Source of the DNA: Aphelocoma coerulescens
Taxonomy: Eukaryota > Chordata > Aves > Passeriformes > Corvidae
Length of the DNA stretch: 64,000 bases
Reading direction: 5' to 3'
Assembly (NCBI RefSeq): GCF_041296385.1
Contig: NC_091023.1
Location: 24,491,924-24,555,923, forward strand
The notes beneath the pieces are model-generated. The model was not told where the DNA came from. It did no database searches and saw nothing but the letters and a program-made list of their open reading frames with translations. A program made the position numbers and the translations under genes. Positions within the stretch are counted from its first letter, which is position 1. Every line of letters starts with the position of its first letter. This document shows positions 35,229 to 48,116 of the stretch, one piece after another.

Positions 35229-37073
35229 TTTTAAAAAGTCATTTTGGTGGGTTTGGTACTGAACATAGGAAAGAGAAGATCCCACACTCCAGCTTCAAAG
35301 ATTCCAACTGCACTGGCACAATATCCAGATGATTTTCTGAGGAGGTTGAGATCACATTTGTGGTTACCTAAAGTGACCACCGTAAATCACAAACCCCAGC
35401 AGGGAACAACATCCACTTCTTTATGCTCTGCAAATGTATTAAAATCCACAAACCCAGCTGACTTTTAAAGGGTTGGTCATCGAGCAGTTGGGCTCAGAGT
35501 CAAACTGGCTCCCAAAACAGATGGCTCAGTAACTTTTTATCTCCAGAGAATTTACGGGCACATAAAATTAAGGGTTGACCCTGCAGCCAACACCCGGCCC
35601 TGGATGTGGTTTTGTAAACCAGCAGCACCTTACCCAGCTTCCCATTACTGAGGAGCCAAGAGCAGGGAATTTTGCTCCAGTTTGAGCAGGAATGGTGCAT
35701 TCCCAGAGCAAATTCTGATGGCTCTGTAGTGGTGCAGGAGCAGAGCTCTGCCTGGCCCTCAGTTTTCCTGCAGACACCAGGCACAAGATCTTGATTCATT
35801 TGAGGGAAAAGGCATTGCCTGTGGTCGAGGGAAGGCTACATTTGTCTCACTGCTGCTCCTCAGTAAAAAAAACCTGGGCAAGAGATGAAATAAAGCCTCT
35901 TTATTTCTGCCATCACCAGCTTGCACCTTTTGGTTGTTTTTTATTTCCTTTTTTTTCCCTTGCTATGCACAGCTTTCGTCTCCCAGCTATTAAATCCCAA
36001 AATTAACACCCAGAACTTCAGATTTCCATGAGCAACTCCTTAAACACTTCCCAAAAGCCAGGATCTTATTGACCAGACCAGTATTTAGTTCATGCTCAGC
36101 ACTGCTAAGCCTCAACAATACCTTTGTCCTTGCCTGGGCAACTCAGCACTCATTAAATCAAGGTCTCCATAACTAAATAGACCTGGGCTAAGTGTGGATA
36201 TGAGCTAAATTACTTGAGCAGATAGAAGAAATCCAGGAAAAAGCAGATAATTGAACCTAAATCCCACAAGGATGTATTACAGCCCTAAACATTCAGATCC
36301 TTCCTCCTCCTTAAAAAAAAAAACAAAGAAATTGGACATCCAGAGCTATTCTACTTCTGTATAGATTTTCGTGCTGGGAGAATTTAGAGCTGTATTTAAC
36401 CCAGCTTCTCCGAGGTCATGAAGCTGCCTTGCTGTTATTAGGTTGGGGGTGGTGTTTGTTTTTTTTAAACTGGTTTAAATAATCTTCATAACCAGAGGTG
36501 GGGATGTTGAACACCCTCTCCGAAGCGCTGTCCTGTGTTATAAAGAGCATCCTGCTGCCATCTGGGTGCAGGAGAGAGATTGCAGGGTGTCTTTTCAGTC
36601 TGTTTTTACAGAAAACCCAGTTTATCTTTGTCCATATTTCCTGTACTTCATCCAGCTCTTCCTTGCGGGGTTAAACTGGGGCCGTTCCAAACCAAGCAAT
36701 AAAAAGAGCAACTTCTTCCCAGGAATTAGAAATCTAAGAGCCAGATGAAACAATGGGCAGTGTTTGTATCAAAATGTGCATTTTTCAATCAATCTGGCAA
36801 TTGGAGAGGGGCACTGGAGAGTTTAACACTAACGAGGCTGAATGGAAGGAGAAAAAAATCTCATTTCTGAAGGTCCCACAATATTTTGCCCACTGGCCTT
36901 ATCCTTCCCTTGGAAATGAGAGGAGAATTTATACAATTTTGTCAAACAAATGCTCTTCACACAGTGCAGAAATACTTTCTCTACAGAAAAAAGGGGCCAT
37001 GCTTGTCTCTACACTGCATTTTTTATTTCACTTGTAGTGAAATTCCATAGGGATGGATGGGGCTCCAGCCCCT
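35229..37073. other. unique non-coding stretch
   Basis: Single-copy-looking AT-rich DNA with short A- and T-runs near 35950 and 36313. Open frames of about 60-100 codons lack support. Nothing recognised. Confidence 0.45.
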
Positions 37074-37194
37074 CCCTGTGCATGTGGCACTTGGGGACTT
37101 AAGGTTTAATGGAACATGGTGGAGCTGCTGGTGGATGATTGGATTTGATGACCTTAAAGCTCTTTTCCAACCTGCATAATTCCATAATTCTATC
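37074..37194 (+). mobile_element. CR1 LINE 3' fragment, second end type
   Basis: Sense strand: CATGTGGCACTTGGGGACTT, GATTTGATGACCTTAAAGCT, CTTTTCCAACCTGCATAATT, ending CCATAATTCTATC. Moderately diverged. Confidence 0.9.
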
Positions 37195-40100
37195 TTTTCA
37201 TACACTTACTTGTCCTAACATTATCCAGAATCAGAGTTAATACCTAAACATTAGGAAAACGTCCTAAAAATGGATGTTGTTAGAAGAAAAGTAATTCTAT
37301 AGAGTAAACTCCAAGCCTCCAGCAATTTCCTGGTGGGAGAACTCCTGAACAAGAAGCTGTATTTAATATTAGCAGGTGGCTGATATTGATTACAAGAGGG
37401 GGGGAAAAAAAAGCCTTTTGATAACTTTTATGAGGTTTTTAATCCCTGTGGGTTTTTTGCCTCAAGTCAAAATACATTCTTTTCAAATGTACATCCAGAC
37501 AAAAAAATCAGGATGGAATTTAAACGAAATAAAATCTCAAATTATGGAGCAATAATTCAGGTGAAGCAGAAAAGTTTTCAGCTAAAACCAGCTGCCCTTT
37601 CCCTACAGCCAGAGCTTTCCATGCCCGTGGAGTTTCAGATCCGTTGGAGTCCTTTGAAAGCTCTTCCCCCACAATTACAGATTTGAGACACTGTCCATGT
37701 CCAGACAGATCCATGGCAGGCTCCTGCTATAATTTTTGTATTATTCCAGTGATTGTGTGACTATTTTTAGTTTCAAATCTGTCACAGTCGTTCACCTGCA
37801 TGAGGAAAATGGACTAAATGTAGTACAACCTAGATAGTGTAAAAAGTGCCCATTTTTTGAGTTGTGGGTGATCCTAAAATAACCTTTTTCAGATATAAAA
37901 TGGAATTTATTTTCCGTGTTTGGAAGGCAATAAAAAAAGGGGCTGAGCGAGATTTGTAGACCTCTCCTGAAAGTTCATTTTTTGTACTATAATTAAGTGT
38001 GAGGTGCTACATAATACAAGGATTTTAAAATTTTATTTCAGAGATTTAGAACATCAGGACTTTTGCCAACTTTAAAAGAAGCTATAAGGGCATTTCCTGG
38101 GACAGAAAAGACAGTAAGTTTGTGGGTTTGACTATTTGGGACCTGGGTTATATCCCAAATTATTCTTAAGTAATTCTATTGGGGGATTAGAATATAATCC
38201 CCCCCTTTTATGGCAAATTTCCCAACAATTAAATATCACATGCATTTCACAGTAACTCCAAATGTCCAAAGCTAATGCCAGTATAAATTCAGGAGGATGC
38301 TCAGCTGAACCCTGACAAAGAGGAGCAGGAGAGGCCACGCCATTTGATTTTCTAATCTTGTTCTCTCACTTTCTGACAGCCAATCCAGCTCCTTTTTTTC
38401 CTGATAAAGGTGCTCAAGACTTTTTCTTCACCAGCTCTCTCTCCCCTGACCCAATTCTTTTATCCACAGGGGCATCTTTCCATCACTACTGACTTCCCTG
38501 GTCATGCATGTGTATCTTATATTTTATTTTGTGATTCCTCACGAAATTCTCTCTCCTGCTGAATCCACTACTTGAGCAAGACTTGATTTTAATTCTCTGA
38601 AATCCACCAGCTACATTCAAACACAGGCACGAAAAAGAGTCATGGAAATCAGGGAAAACAAACCAAATATTCCTGCTGGCATCTTGGACCCGTCCTGTCT
38701 CCACAAACAAACAATTCACGTCCCAAGACTTCAGCTTTATCTCTAACCCGAGGTGGAGGCTCGAGTTTATTCCCTTGTCCATCAATCATGATTTCCACAG
38801 ACACGCTTGGACCTGGCAAATTTGGAGTCAAGGGCTTGTAGTAATCATTGAACAGAAACCTCCCATAAAAAAAACCCAACAATAAAAACCAACAAATATT
38901 TCTACAGAACCAAAGAAAGTCAGGGCAAAGGTATCATCAAAACAAACCTCACTTAGAAGATATTTATTCATGGGAACCATTTAAATAGAATTTCCTGTAG
39001 GCTCTTCAAACAACAGCTTCTAAATTTGCTGCCTTGTTGGATATAGGTTGTGAAGTCCCTTGGTTTTCTTACTTTCTATAAAATAAGGGAATTTATTTTA
39101 ACCTCTTGGTTTTGCAGATCTGGTCAAGCAATGTCAAAAGTGAGGGACAAAAGTCCTTGATTTTTTCATATGCCAACAAGATTTTCCATTGTGTCCAATG
39201 TTATTCAAAGTCCCAATTTCTTATCAGTATTCCTGCCCAGATCCCTTTTGATTGTAATTACATCATTAATTGCAATAAAGGTGGATAGCAAACTATAGCA
39301 GAATCATCCTAAAGAAATCCTTCTAATTAGGCTTGAAACAAATTCCCCTCTTTTCAATTATGAAGGGATTTACCAGGAGTTCAGAAACTCTTTACCTATT
39401 TTATTTCAAACCTGATCAGAATAAGACTTAATCCTTCAAAAATTATGCTGAAAGCTGGCATCTGCTGTGATTTTGAATGTGCTTTATCAAAGAACAAACC
39501 CAGAACTATAATGAAATCGCAAATGTAACAACTCTGGAATTATTTCTGATGCTTCATGGTGCTTACCAAGCTTGAGCAAAGACAAACAGACGTTTCCCCA
39601 CAACTGGAATTAAATCAACAGCCTGACAATGAACATTTTGTAGCATTTCCTTGTGCTTATTAATGATTTATGCAAACTTTCTCCATTCTGCTGGCTCGGT
39701 TTTTGCTGCTTTGGGAGTTGTCTCTAGGGACGCTTTGAGGAGGGAAGTTCTTGCCCCTTTCAGGAGCAATCTCCATGAAACTGAATTCCCTTGGCTCATC
39801 CACTGGCTTCCCTTCCAGGCCATCCATCCTCTGCTGGCGATCCCAACACACTGCTGGTCAAAGGCTAACGCTCCAAGTTTCATCAAGTGGATCCAACTGA
39901 TCAACTTGGGAGACTTTGAGAGGAAGAAAAATGGCCTTTTTTCCCTGTAGGATTCATCACCTCAAGAAGAGATGCTCTATTTCACAGCCTGAAATCTACA
40001 TTTGTACCAAATTTGAAGTAAAAGGCTTTTTATGAGATTTCTTAGAGGATAAAAAGACACACAGCATTTCTCTGTCTGTAGCCTCCCAATCATTTGAATC

Positions 40101-40876
40101 TTATCTCTTCCATCCCAGTATGAAAAGACTTCCCAGGTGAATGATGAGCAGATGGCAGATCGTTCTCCCAACTGGAGATCCCTGGATTTGATTTGTCATT
40201 CACTGAACACTGGCAACAAAGCACTTCTGTCCCCCAGTGAATAATCTGTGTAGTTTGGATGTTCTCTGGTGGGGTTTGGGCAGCAGCTCCTGGTAAACAG
40301 AATATAACAGCTTAGATCAAGTAGTCGCTTCTTTTTTGGTTGTTTTGGGGTTTTTTTTAGTCATCAATGACTTCACTTCTTTGATGCTGCTGTCTCCAAG
40401 CTGTGTTTTGGTGCACAGCTCCACTCCACCTGGGATATCTTTGTTGGACACACCCAGCTGTGTGTCCCCCCTGTCCTGGCTGCCCCCATGTCCACAGCCC
40501 TGTTAGACACACTGATGGTGAATGGTTGTTGAGCCAAAAACCCCAAATTTTCTCCCTGTTTTCAGCATTTACTGATGTTTAATTAAGTCCACAGTAGTTG
40601 TACTCATGGAATGACGTGGATTGGTTATTAGTGGGGTGGTTTGGAGACAATCCTGCATCCCACAGAAGTGATGCTTTGGCAGAAATTGCCTCTCAGATAT
40701 ACGACCTAAAAGACTCACACGTGGATCTCCAGTTTGGCTGAGACCACTGTTTCCCATTTCAAACACCTTTTTTAATTCCATTTTCCCTGACCATTATCCT
40801 TGTTCCATAATGAAGTGTCTGAAACCAACAGGCAGTGGGTTGAGAATCTACTGCTGTGCTCCCTCACGAACTGGGG
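37195..40876. other. unique non-coding stretch
   Basis: No transposon recognised over 3.7 kb. It contains the 72-nt exon-like unit at 38042-38113. At 39117 a very good acceptor (TTTAACCTCTTGGTTTTGCAG) opens a plus frame that runs about 57 codons to a stop, with AATAAA near the end, but no clear donor or cleavage context. Confidence 0.45.
38042..38113 (+). other. candidate 72-nt internal exon (plus strand), unidentified
   Basis: Acceptor TTAAAATTTTATTTCAG directly precedes a 72-nt stretch ending at AAAAGACA followed by GTAAGT, a near-consensus donor. Only one of the three frames is open: exactly 24 codons (beginning RFRTSGLLPTLKEAIRAF), so the unit is symmetric, phase 0 to 0. No family is recognised. 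This is the best-formed internal exon candidate in the window, but a pseudo-exon or non-coding exon cannot be excluded. Its phase fits the possible terminal exon at 55273 but not the candidate at 34307. Confidence 0.28.
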
Positions 40877-41042
40877 ATCATAAAATCACGGAATATCCTG
40901 AGCTGAAAGGACCCACAAGGATCATCTAAGTCCAGCTCCTGGCCCTGCACAGGACAATCCCAATAATCCCACCAGTGCCTGAGGGCATTTTCCAAACACT
41001 TCCTGAACTCCCATTCCCAGTGCAGAGCTGCCCATTTGTCAC
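40877..41042 (-). mobile_element. CR1 LINE 3' fragment, third end type
   Basis: Reverse strand with a different terminal block from the other copies: TCATAAAATCACGGAATATC, CTGAGCTGAAAGGACCCACA, AGGATCATCTAAGTCCAGC, CCTGGCCCTGCACAGGACAA and TCCCACCAGTGCCTGAGGGC. This matches the avian CR1 group whose ends carry the GGACCCACAAGGATCAT block. Confidence 0.93.
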
Positions 41043-42721
41043 CAGGTGAAATGATCCAATAGCAATAAAGTTAATGCACAGCGAGATTTATCTGAAACTC
41101 TCTGTATATCAAGGTAAGAAATCTAGAAACCATCAAGGCACCTGAACTCACAGCCTGTGCCCGGTGGAACTCTGCTTCCATCACATATTTTATGCCATTT
41201 CAAAGTGCCTGGGAAGCCAAAATTAACAACTTTCTGTAAGTAACTTCTCAAGCAGCACAGTTTGGGGTTTTGAGGTTGAGGGTCATGAGAATTATCCTTT
41301 TTTTCCCCAGATTGTTCTGCTCTTTGCAGCTTAGCAGAAAGATTAGTGGGTTCATTGTCACAAGCGCTCAACTCAGAGCAAAAACTTTGCAAATCCTTGA
41401 CACAGTATTAATCACTTATCCAGGCTTTTCTGCTATCAGAGCAGATGTCTAAAGCACAGAATCCATGCAGGGAGCCCTTAGAAGTTTATATTGTTTCCAC
41501 CGCCTGAGGGGCAGATATTTAAATTTTCTTAATATTGAGCCAACTCCATTCTTATCACAGTTACACAAAACCACCACATCATTCAATAGACGTTGTCTGA
41601 TCTAATTAATTCCATAAAAAGGCAAATTCTAGTTAAAAAAAAAATTCAAATCTAGACTTAATAGATCGCCAAATGGCTACAAACCACATTAGGCTGAACG
41701 AATCCGATCCCATCTGTGATAGGAGGCGTGAGGAATAGTACAGCCGGGATGCAAAGCATATTGAACAGAACAAACCCCACCCCAGAACAGATTTATACTC
41801 TCTAATCCACACAAAAATCTGCTAAAATAGATCAGCTCTGTCACATAACACCACTTTCATCTGGTGTCCAGGAGCTCTGCGCCACTTGGGCTCATTTAGC
41901 AGATCAGTTCCGTGCTATCCTGATTTCATGCAGGGGTGATTAAGGATGAAAAATATCACAGACGGTTGGAAACGGCAAGAAATAAATAAATAAAAAGCTT
42001 TGCTCCGTTTCGTTTTACCTGTTTGCTCCAGAATTTTAGAACCAACATGATTGGATTAGTCATGGGCAATAATTGTTTCCTGGGTTAAAAAAAAAGGAAA
42101 GAAGTCCTCTATGAGAACACTGGGGGTTAGATTTTAGAAGTATTCTAAGACAGGAAAGTAAATTAAGCTTTAAGAGGCTGTTAGGGACCCACTGTCCAGA
42201 GATGTCACATCCACACTAAAATTAGTTTCTATTGAGACTTTTTTTTTGTTGAGAATGGTCCAAAGCTGCAAGGGGAGCAGTGGGGAGATGAAGTGCATTA
42301 ATCAAACAGGATTTGGCACAATTACCTAAGCCACTTAAGGTATTTTTTATATATTCTATTGCAGCCAAACCACCAGAGATTCTCATCAGATGGAGTAAAC
42401 AGCTGCTGGGTTGAGGATTATGGACTATATTTTCTAAATTTACAGTGCTCAGACACCAGTGTGAGTCACCAAGGCTTGACTTTGAGCTTAAATCAAAGCC
42501 TCACCTGCCCCCAAAAATGAACACAGAGCCCTCCTAATGAAGGGTGCTGGTGTTACTGCACAAAGAGCTCCTGCTAAACCCCACAGCAGAGAGATGCTGG
42601 ACAGGGAGACAAAAACAGACACAGCATCATGTTTTCTTTGCATTCTGTATGTTAATAAACAGCAGAGGAGGATTCTTCTGGATATTTGGAGCTGGATGTG
42701 CTGATTGGATGTGCCCAGGTG
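41043..42721. other. unique stretch with enhancer-like patch
   Basis: Repeat-free apart from a short AAAT run near 41985. Most of it is the conserved-element-like patch listed at 41480-42080. A donor-like site at 41115 (TATCAAG then GTAAGA) has no convincing acceptor. Confidence 0.45.
41480..42080. promoter_or_regulatory. conserved-element-like patch (possible enhancer)
   Basis: Repeat-free, with unusual retention of isolated CpGs (ATAGACGTTG, TAGATCGCC, GAACGAATCCGATCC, GAGGCGTGAGG, GCCGGGATG) inside AT-rich DNA, plus TAATTAAT at 41603 and GGGCAATAATTGTTTCC near 42065. Retained CpGs in otherwise AT-rich DNA can mark constrained sequence. The role is inferred; no cross-species comparison was possible. 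Confidence 0.25.
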
Positions 42722-43038
42722 TGAGCAAAGGAGGCTGAGGGTGGGTGAGAACCTAAAACTCCCTGCAAGGAGGCTGGAGCTAAGTGGGGTCAAGCTCTTC
42801 TCCCAGGGAACAAGGGACAGGATGAGAGGAGAGGGCCTCAAGTTGCACAAGGGGAGCTTCAGTTTGGATATTTGGAAAAATGTGTGCGTGTGGAACAGGG
42901 CAGTGGTGGAGTCCCCATCCCTGGAGGGATTTAAAAGCCGTGTGGATGTGGCACCTGGGGAGAGGGGTCAGTGGTGGGGAACGGTTGGACTCGGTCTTAG
43001 AGGGCTTTTCCAACCTAAATGACCCTGGGGTTCTCCTT
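42722..43038 (+). mobile_element. CR1 LINE 3' fragment with internal deletion
   Basis: Sense strand, about 315 bp: GAGCAAAGGAGGCTGAGG, TCTTCTCCCAGGGAACAAGG, GGCCTCAAGTTGCACAAGGG, TTTGGATATTTGGAAAAATG, then directly CAGTGGTGGAGTCCCCATCC, GGACTCGGTCTTAGAGGGCT, TTTCCAACCTAAATGACCC. The segment normally between the GGAAAAAT block and CAGTGGTGGAGTC (roughly 50 bp, present in the 61.5-kb copy) is missing. Confidence 0.95.
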
Positions 43039-43475
43039 AGGATAACGTGATAGAGCTTGGATTCACCCCCAGCTCACAGTTAAAACCCTCCCAGCTTCAG
43101 GACCTTGCACCACCCCAGCCTTGATAACAACATGGAATAAAATATTCCTCACAGCCTGGGCCCATTGTATCAGAAGTTTCCAGTGCGAAACAAACTGCAA
43201 TATTTGCAATGGTTTTCAGATCTGGATCTTTGGAATCCTTCTGTCTTGCTGTTTAATAGGAACATTTCAGAGAGGAGAAAATCAGAAGCCTCTAAGGTCT
43301 CATGCCTGTGTAGTTTCATCTATTTAAAAATTAATCATAGACTGAAGGAAAGAACAGTAGTCCATTCCCACAAGAACTGACTTCAATTCTGCTGCCTTAA
43401 AATTACTTTGTTGCAATCTTTCCTTTTAATAAAATATTCACAGTGATTTAAGTGTGACTGATGGCAGTAAGAGAG

Positions 43476-43509
<34 letters not shown>

Positions 43510-43510
43510 T
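43476..43510. repeat. (ATT)n microsatellite
   Basis: About eleven uninterrupted TTA/ATT triplets between GAGAG and TCATTG. Probably polymorphic in length. Confidence 0.95.
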
Positions 43511-44999
43511 CATTGTTATCAAATTAAAGGCCATTTAGAGAGAGAAAAGTTCTTATACAGCTGCGATACTGCAGGGTTTGGGTGTTTATTTAGAAAACAC
43601 AAGCTATAAACTCTGTAACCAGAGTATTTTAATTTATTCAATAGATATTCTCCCCAAACCATTAATAACAAACCCTGTAAACAGTAAAGATAAGAATTCA
43701 CTGAACAAAAAACCATTTTTCAACAGCTTTCATGCACAGGGACATTGGTTTTGATGGAAACCCTTCAGAGATGTCTTCCATAAAAACAAAAGCCCTGCTA
43801 CGTGCAAAGATGCTGTTCCAGTGGTTGGGAACCTCATTCCATCCTGGATTCACGTCTGTGTGACTCAGAGGGGAACTGACGTGGAAACCTTCTCCCTAAA
43901 CGTGTGCTCTGAGAACTGCAGGGCACAAAAATATCTCCTATGGATATATTTTGGGTAGGATGGAAGGATGTGCTTTTTTTTCCCCCACCTGGTTTTTAAT
44001 TTTTTAAGCCATCCTCGAGAATATAAAAAGCAAGAAATCCCAAAATTCCATCAGCTTCACCAAGGAAAAAGAAACCTGAAGGGTTTCAAGTGTCCCCTCC
44101 CAGCTCCTGAAGTTACAGAGACTCACTGAAATCTTTGTTGCCTTAAAAAATGTTCTCCTTTTCACGACTATGAGGAAAAACTGGGAAGCATGTGCTGACA
44201 AACCACTGCAGAGACATTGGCTGGATCCTTAAAAACAGGAAACATCTCGGAATTATAAGCCAAGTTCTTAAGTCTGACCTACCTAAAGCTTCAGCTTGGG
44301 GAATATCAGGGTACAAGTGGAAGGAAAATTAAGTCTTTTGCAAGAGAGATTCAGGAACAGCAGCTGAACCCTGCTGTTATCCCAAGGAGGAATAAGAGAA
44401 GGTCATGCCAAACCCTGATGTAGCTGCAGAAGGGCCTCACCCAGTTCCAGGCTGCAAAAATCTGCCCCAAACTGGAAATATTTGTGATCCTAAGAAGTAC
44501 CATCTCATAACACCACGAAAATTTATAAATCCAAAATTTCTCTTGTTTCCAAAGGGAAAACTACACCCCAGTCCATCATATTGATAAGAATTCACTCCCA
44601 GTAGCTTCTGAACTTCTCTACACACGTGGTCATAGATAAGGTGGATTTACCCCAAACTCTTCACAAGGCCTTCTCACACAAGCAGGAGGTCAATGAAAGC
44701 TGATTTAAATTATAACAATTATGTAATTAAATATTGGAATTAGTACCTCTTAATTGCACTTAAAACCAGAAGAGCTGAAGTCAGAATTTTCTGAAACATT
44801 TCTTCCACAGATGCCAAGTGGGTTATGTTTCACGGGTTTATTTTTCCATGTCTAGTCAAAATGCTGGATCAGGAGTAGTAAATAATGATGTTTTCCAAGT
44901 AACCTAAAATTCCCAGTCCTTCCTAAATAAAGGTGGGCAACACCCATTGACCAATTGACTTAAATAACAGGCGAAAGAAAAATCACAATTATATTTTTT

Positions 45000-45760
45000 A
45001 GAAATGCTCCATGACTCAAACGTGCCCAGAACCAGAAGTCAGGAGCCCTAAAATGAGCACTGGAAATGATTTTACCACCTAACACGCAATTCAAATATAA
45101 AACACACACACGATGAGCTCTCAATGTGGAGTGAAATGAATTTCCAGAGACATTTGCCAAAGAATAACTTGAAGAACACTTTCGTGCCCGAGCAACATGC
45201 TGTTGGAAGAAATTATTAATGCCAGACAGGCTGTAAGACTGACATATTATTATTAAACAAAAAGTTGCCGTCAAAATAAATGTATTAAACCCTCTTGAAA
45301 TGCAAGAACAGCATGCACAGATCAGATGGGCCCATAAAACCCATTTATAAATCAGCAGCAAGGGATGAATGGGGAATTATATCTTGTTCTAACAAAGTGT
45401 GATCAATCCCTGAACGTGCAAACATGACCTGTTTCAAGCCAGGAAGCTGCAATGAATTAGGAGAGTTGGAACCTTGAGAATAAAAAGCTTCTCTTTATCT
45501 TCCCACATTGTGGAGAAATGAATTAGGCATTGATAAGAACAGTCTTGAGAACCAAATAAATTCACAGGGCATCTGTTTCGAGGGTGAAATGAATGTTGCT
45601 CCTTCCTCAAACGTCAATTTTTTAACAAAATGTTCAATTATACACCAGAAAGAATTGTAAGACAGAGCTTAAGGTGACCTCACCCTTCCTGATCTATTGA
45701 ACTGGATAAGAAAAAAACCATTCAAGTAATGTACAATTGCATTAAGAGGAGGTGTGGATA
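45000..45760. promoter_or_regulatory. conserved-element-like AT-rich patch (possible enhancer)
   Basis: The longest stretch with this texture in the window, repeat-free over about 750 bp. Visible blocks: GAAATTATTAATGCCAGACA at 45210, GACATATTATTATTAAAC, GTTGCCGTCAAAATAAATG, CCATTTATAAATCAGCAGC, GAAATGAATTAGGCATTG and CAATTGCATTAAGAGG. Isolated CpGs are retained (CTTTCGTGCCCG, TTGCCGTC, AACGTGC, TTTCGAGGG). Function is inferred only. Confidence 0.25.
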
Positions 45761-46245
45761 ACTGTAATCCACAAGTGGCACATACACAGCTGCAAAATAG
45801 TTCCAAACAGACCCTTCAATGCCTGGAATAAGCAATAATCCCTGATTTCTGCTGAGGGATACCTTACTAGCCATGACCCATGAGTGACTTTGGGGTTATT
45901 TGTAGCTGTTGAACCCAAAGTACAATTAACTTACACTGGACTTAAAGTGATTCATTGTTTTTAATTCATTTCATTCTGTCAGAAAAGCTGGGACACGGCT
46001 TTAAGCAGCTTTTTATATCCTCCTATATGAAATATCTTCCCCTTGTCTTGACTTTCCTTTTCTTTATTGCTTGCTTTCTGTCATTGGGGATTGTGGGTAT
46101 GAGATCCAGGGACCTTTGTATCCTAATAAAATGTTGAACCTCTGAGCTGAAATCCTACTTTCTACAGCAAAATATAAACATATGAGTGTTTGTTAGGTAT
46201 ATTTTAAGGTGATTGTAGGTCAAACTCATGTCAGAAATGAGAAGA

Positions 46246-46484
46246 TAGATTGGATATTAGATGGGATATTGGGAAGGAATCCCTCCCTGTGAGGGTGGGC
46301 AGGCCCTGGAATAGAATTCCCAGAGCAGCTGTGGCTGCCCCTGGATCCCTGGCAGTGCCCAAGGCCAGGCTGGATGGGGCTTGGAGCAGCCTGGGACAGT
46401 GGAAGGGGTCCCTACCCATGGCAGGGGTGAAACAGGATGGGCTTTAAAATCCCTCCCAATCCAAACCCTTCTACAATTCTATGA
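46246..46484 (+). mobile_element. CR1 LINE 3' fragment
   Basis: Well-preserved sense copy from AGATTGGATATTAGATGGG through TTGGGAAGGAATCCCTCCCT, CCAGAGCAGCTGTGGCTGCC, CCAAGGCCAGGCTGGATGGG and CCCATGGCAGGGGTG to CCCTTCTACAATTCTATG. The GATATTAGATGGGATATTGG start shows a short local duplication of the GATATT motif. Confidence 0.96.
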
Positions 46485-47060
46485 AAATTCTGCTTTTACT
46501 ACATTTGTTCAAGTTTGGATTACATCGTGATATTTTTCCCAGTTATTTCTGCATAGGAAGCCTGAAGTTTTCAGCAAAATCATGGTTAAAATAACTAACA
46601 ACTGACTCTTCAAATACTCCCAACTTCAGAGAAAAACACTAAGGGAGAGGGAAGAAGCTCTGCTGGCATTTTGAATTTCAGCCATATCTACAACACCCTC
46701 TTTTCTTTGCTTGTTGAACAAGATCATCTCTTCCTTTCCCCATCCCGAGGGCTCCCTGCCCAGCAGGATCCAGAGCCACAATTATGGTTTCCAGGCAGTG
46801 ATTCAGCAAACCCAAACTCATTAGCCTGACAATTTCATCTCTGCAGCAGCACAGAAAAGAGCAGCTATGTCTGCATTTATTTTTGTTTTCTCATCCCACC
46901 ATCTTCTCATTCCAGACTTGTCAAGACAACTTGTCACTTCCTCCCTTTCAGTTCCTTGGGACACGACAACTGACACATGGTAAATTATGGAAAACCTAAG
47001 TACAAATATTGTCCTGCAACAGCAGAGCACTCAAATTTCTGGAGCTCTCAAGATATGGGG

Positions 47061-47091
47061 TTTTGTTTGTTTGTTTGTTTGTTTGTTTTTT
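47061..47091. repeat. (GTTT)n microsatellite
   Basis: Six to seven GTTT units after ATATGGGG, running into a short T-run. Confidence 0.93.
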
Positions 47092-47154
47092 GAGATAAAG
47101 GTCAATTCTGATCTGAACTTAAAGATACATCCCAGGTGGATAAATATGATCTTT

Positions 47155-47170
47155 AAAAAAAAAAAAAAAA
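47155..47170. repeat. poly-A run
   Basis: Sixteen consecutive As after GATCTTT. No recognisable retrocopy lies upstream. Confidence 0.9.
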
Positions 47171-48116
47171 CGCTATTTCATGAGCATGAACCTACATGCC
47201 TAAAACTGCCCAGTGTGAATCTGGTCTTGTTTATAAAATACATTTATGCAAAGATTTGGCAAAAAAAACCCTCCTTAAAAACAAATTGCTCAAGAAACTC
47301 TAGCTAATAGTTACTTGTGATGATGTGAGTGTTAATTGCAGGTTTTATAGGTCCCAGAACTGCTCTGTGAACGGTGCAAGGAACCAGCAGGACTGTGCTC
47401 ACCATACTCATGGAAATACAGACAAGTAACACATAAAACAGAACCTTCTGCTAATGGAGAAATCCTCGTGCTCCCATTTCCCCAGGAAAGGAACTTTCCA
47501 AATAAACACCCTCAGAGCATCATCACCTACCAAACATCATCTTCGTTACACTCCTTACTCTGCAAATGCAAAGTCAGTGTATTTAATTATAAATATTTAG
47601 CCTATCAGACTGCTGCTCAATTAAATATTTGAAAAAAATTAAATATTCAGTTAAAGCTGAACTTGGTGTTTTATTCCCTTCCCACTGCATGATAAAATGC
47701 ATTTTATAATTACACCACAACTGTAATTTTCCTGTGCTTTCCCAGAGCACCATTAGGAATTTATCCATGGGTATAACACAAGGATTTTTCTATCAAAACA
47801 AAATATCAAACTCCACCAGTCCTTCTCATAGAAAAAAGGGGATTCTTCAGAGGAATGGTGAGAAGAAAGCAAATAACAAATACTTTCAAGAGCCTGTTTC
47901 TCAACTTTTCTTCTTTTTTTTTTATGGGATACACACTCCAGACCTTTCTTTCTGTGCCCCAAATTCCTGGTGAGGCTGAGCACAAAGGACTCGGCAAACA
48001 GCCTGGCACACCACCTTCATCTGCCTGCAGTGGTTGTTTATTTGTGCTATGGGCAGGGATTGTTCCCTTTCACACATCATTCACTACCAGCCAGACTGAT
48101 TTCACAATGTCAACTC

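Larger units (their letters stand above)
43039..46245. other. unique stretch with microsatellite and enhancer-like patch
   Basis: No transposon recognised over 3.2 kb. It holds an (ATT)n array at 43476-43510 and the conserved-element-like patch at 45000-45760. Open frames up to 133 codons (44960-45361 minus) fall inside that patch and look incidental. Confidence 0.45.
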
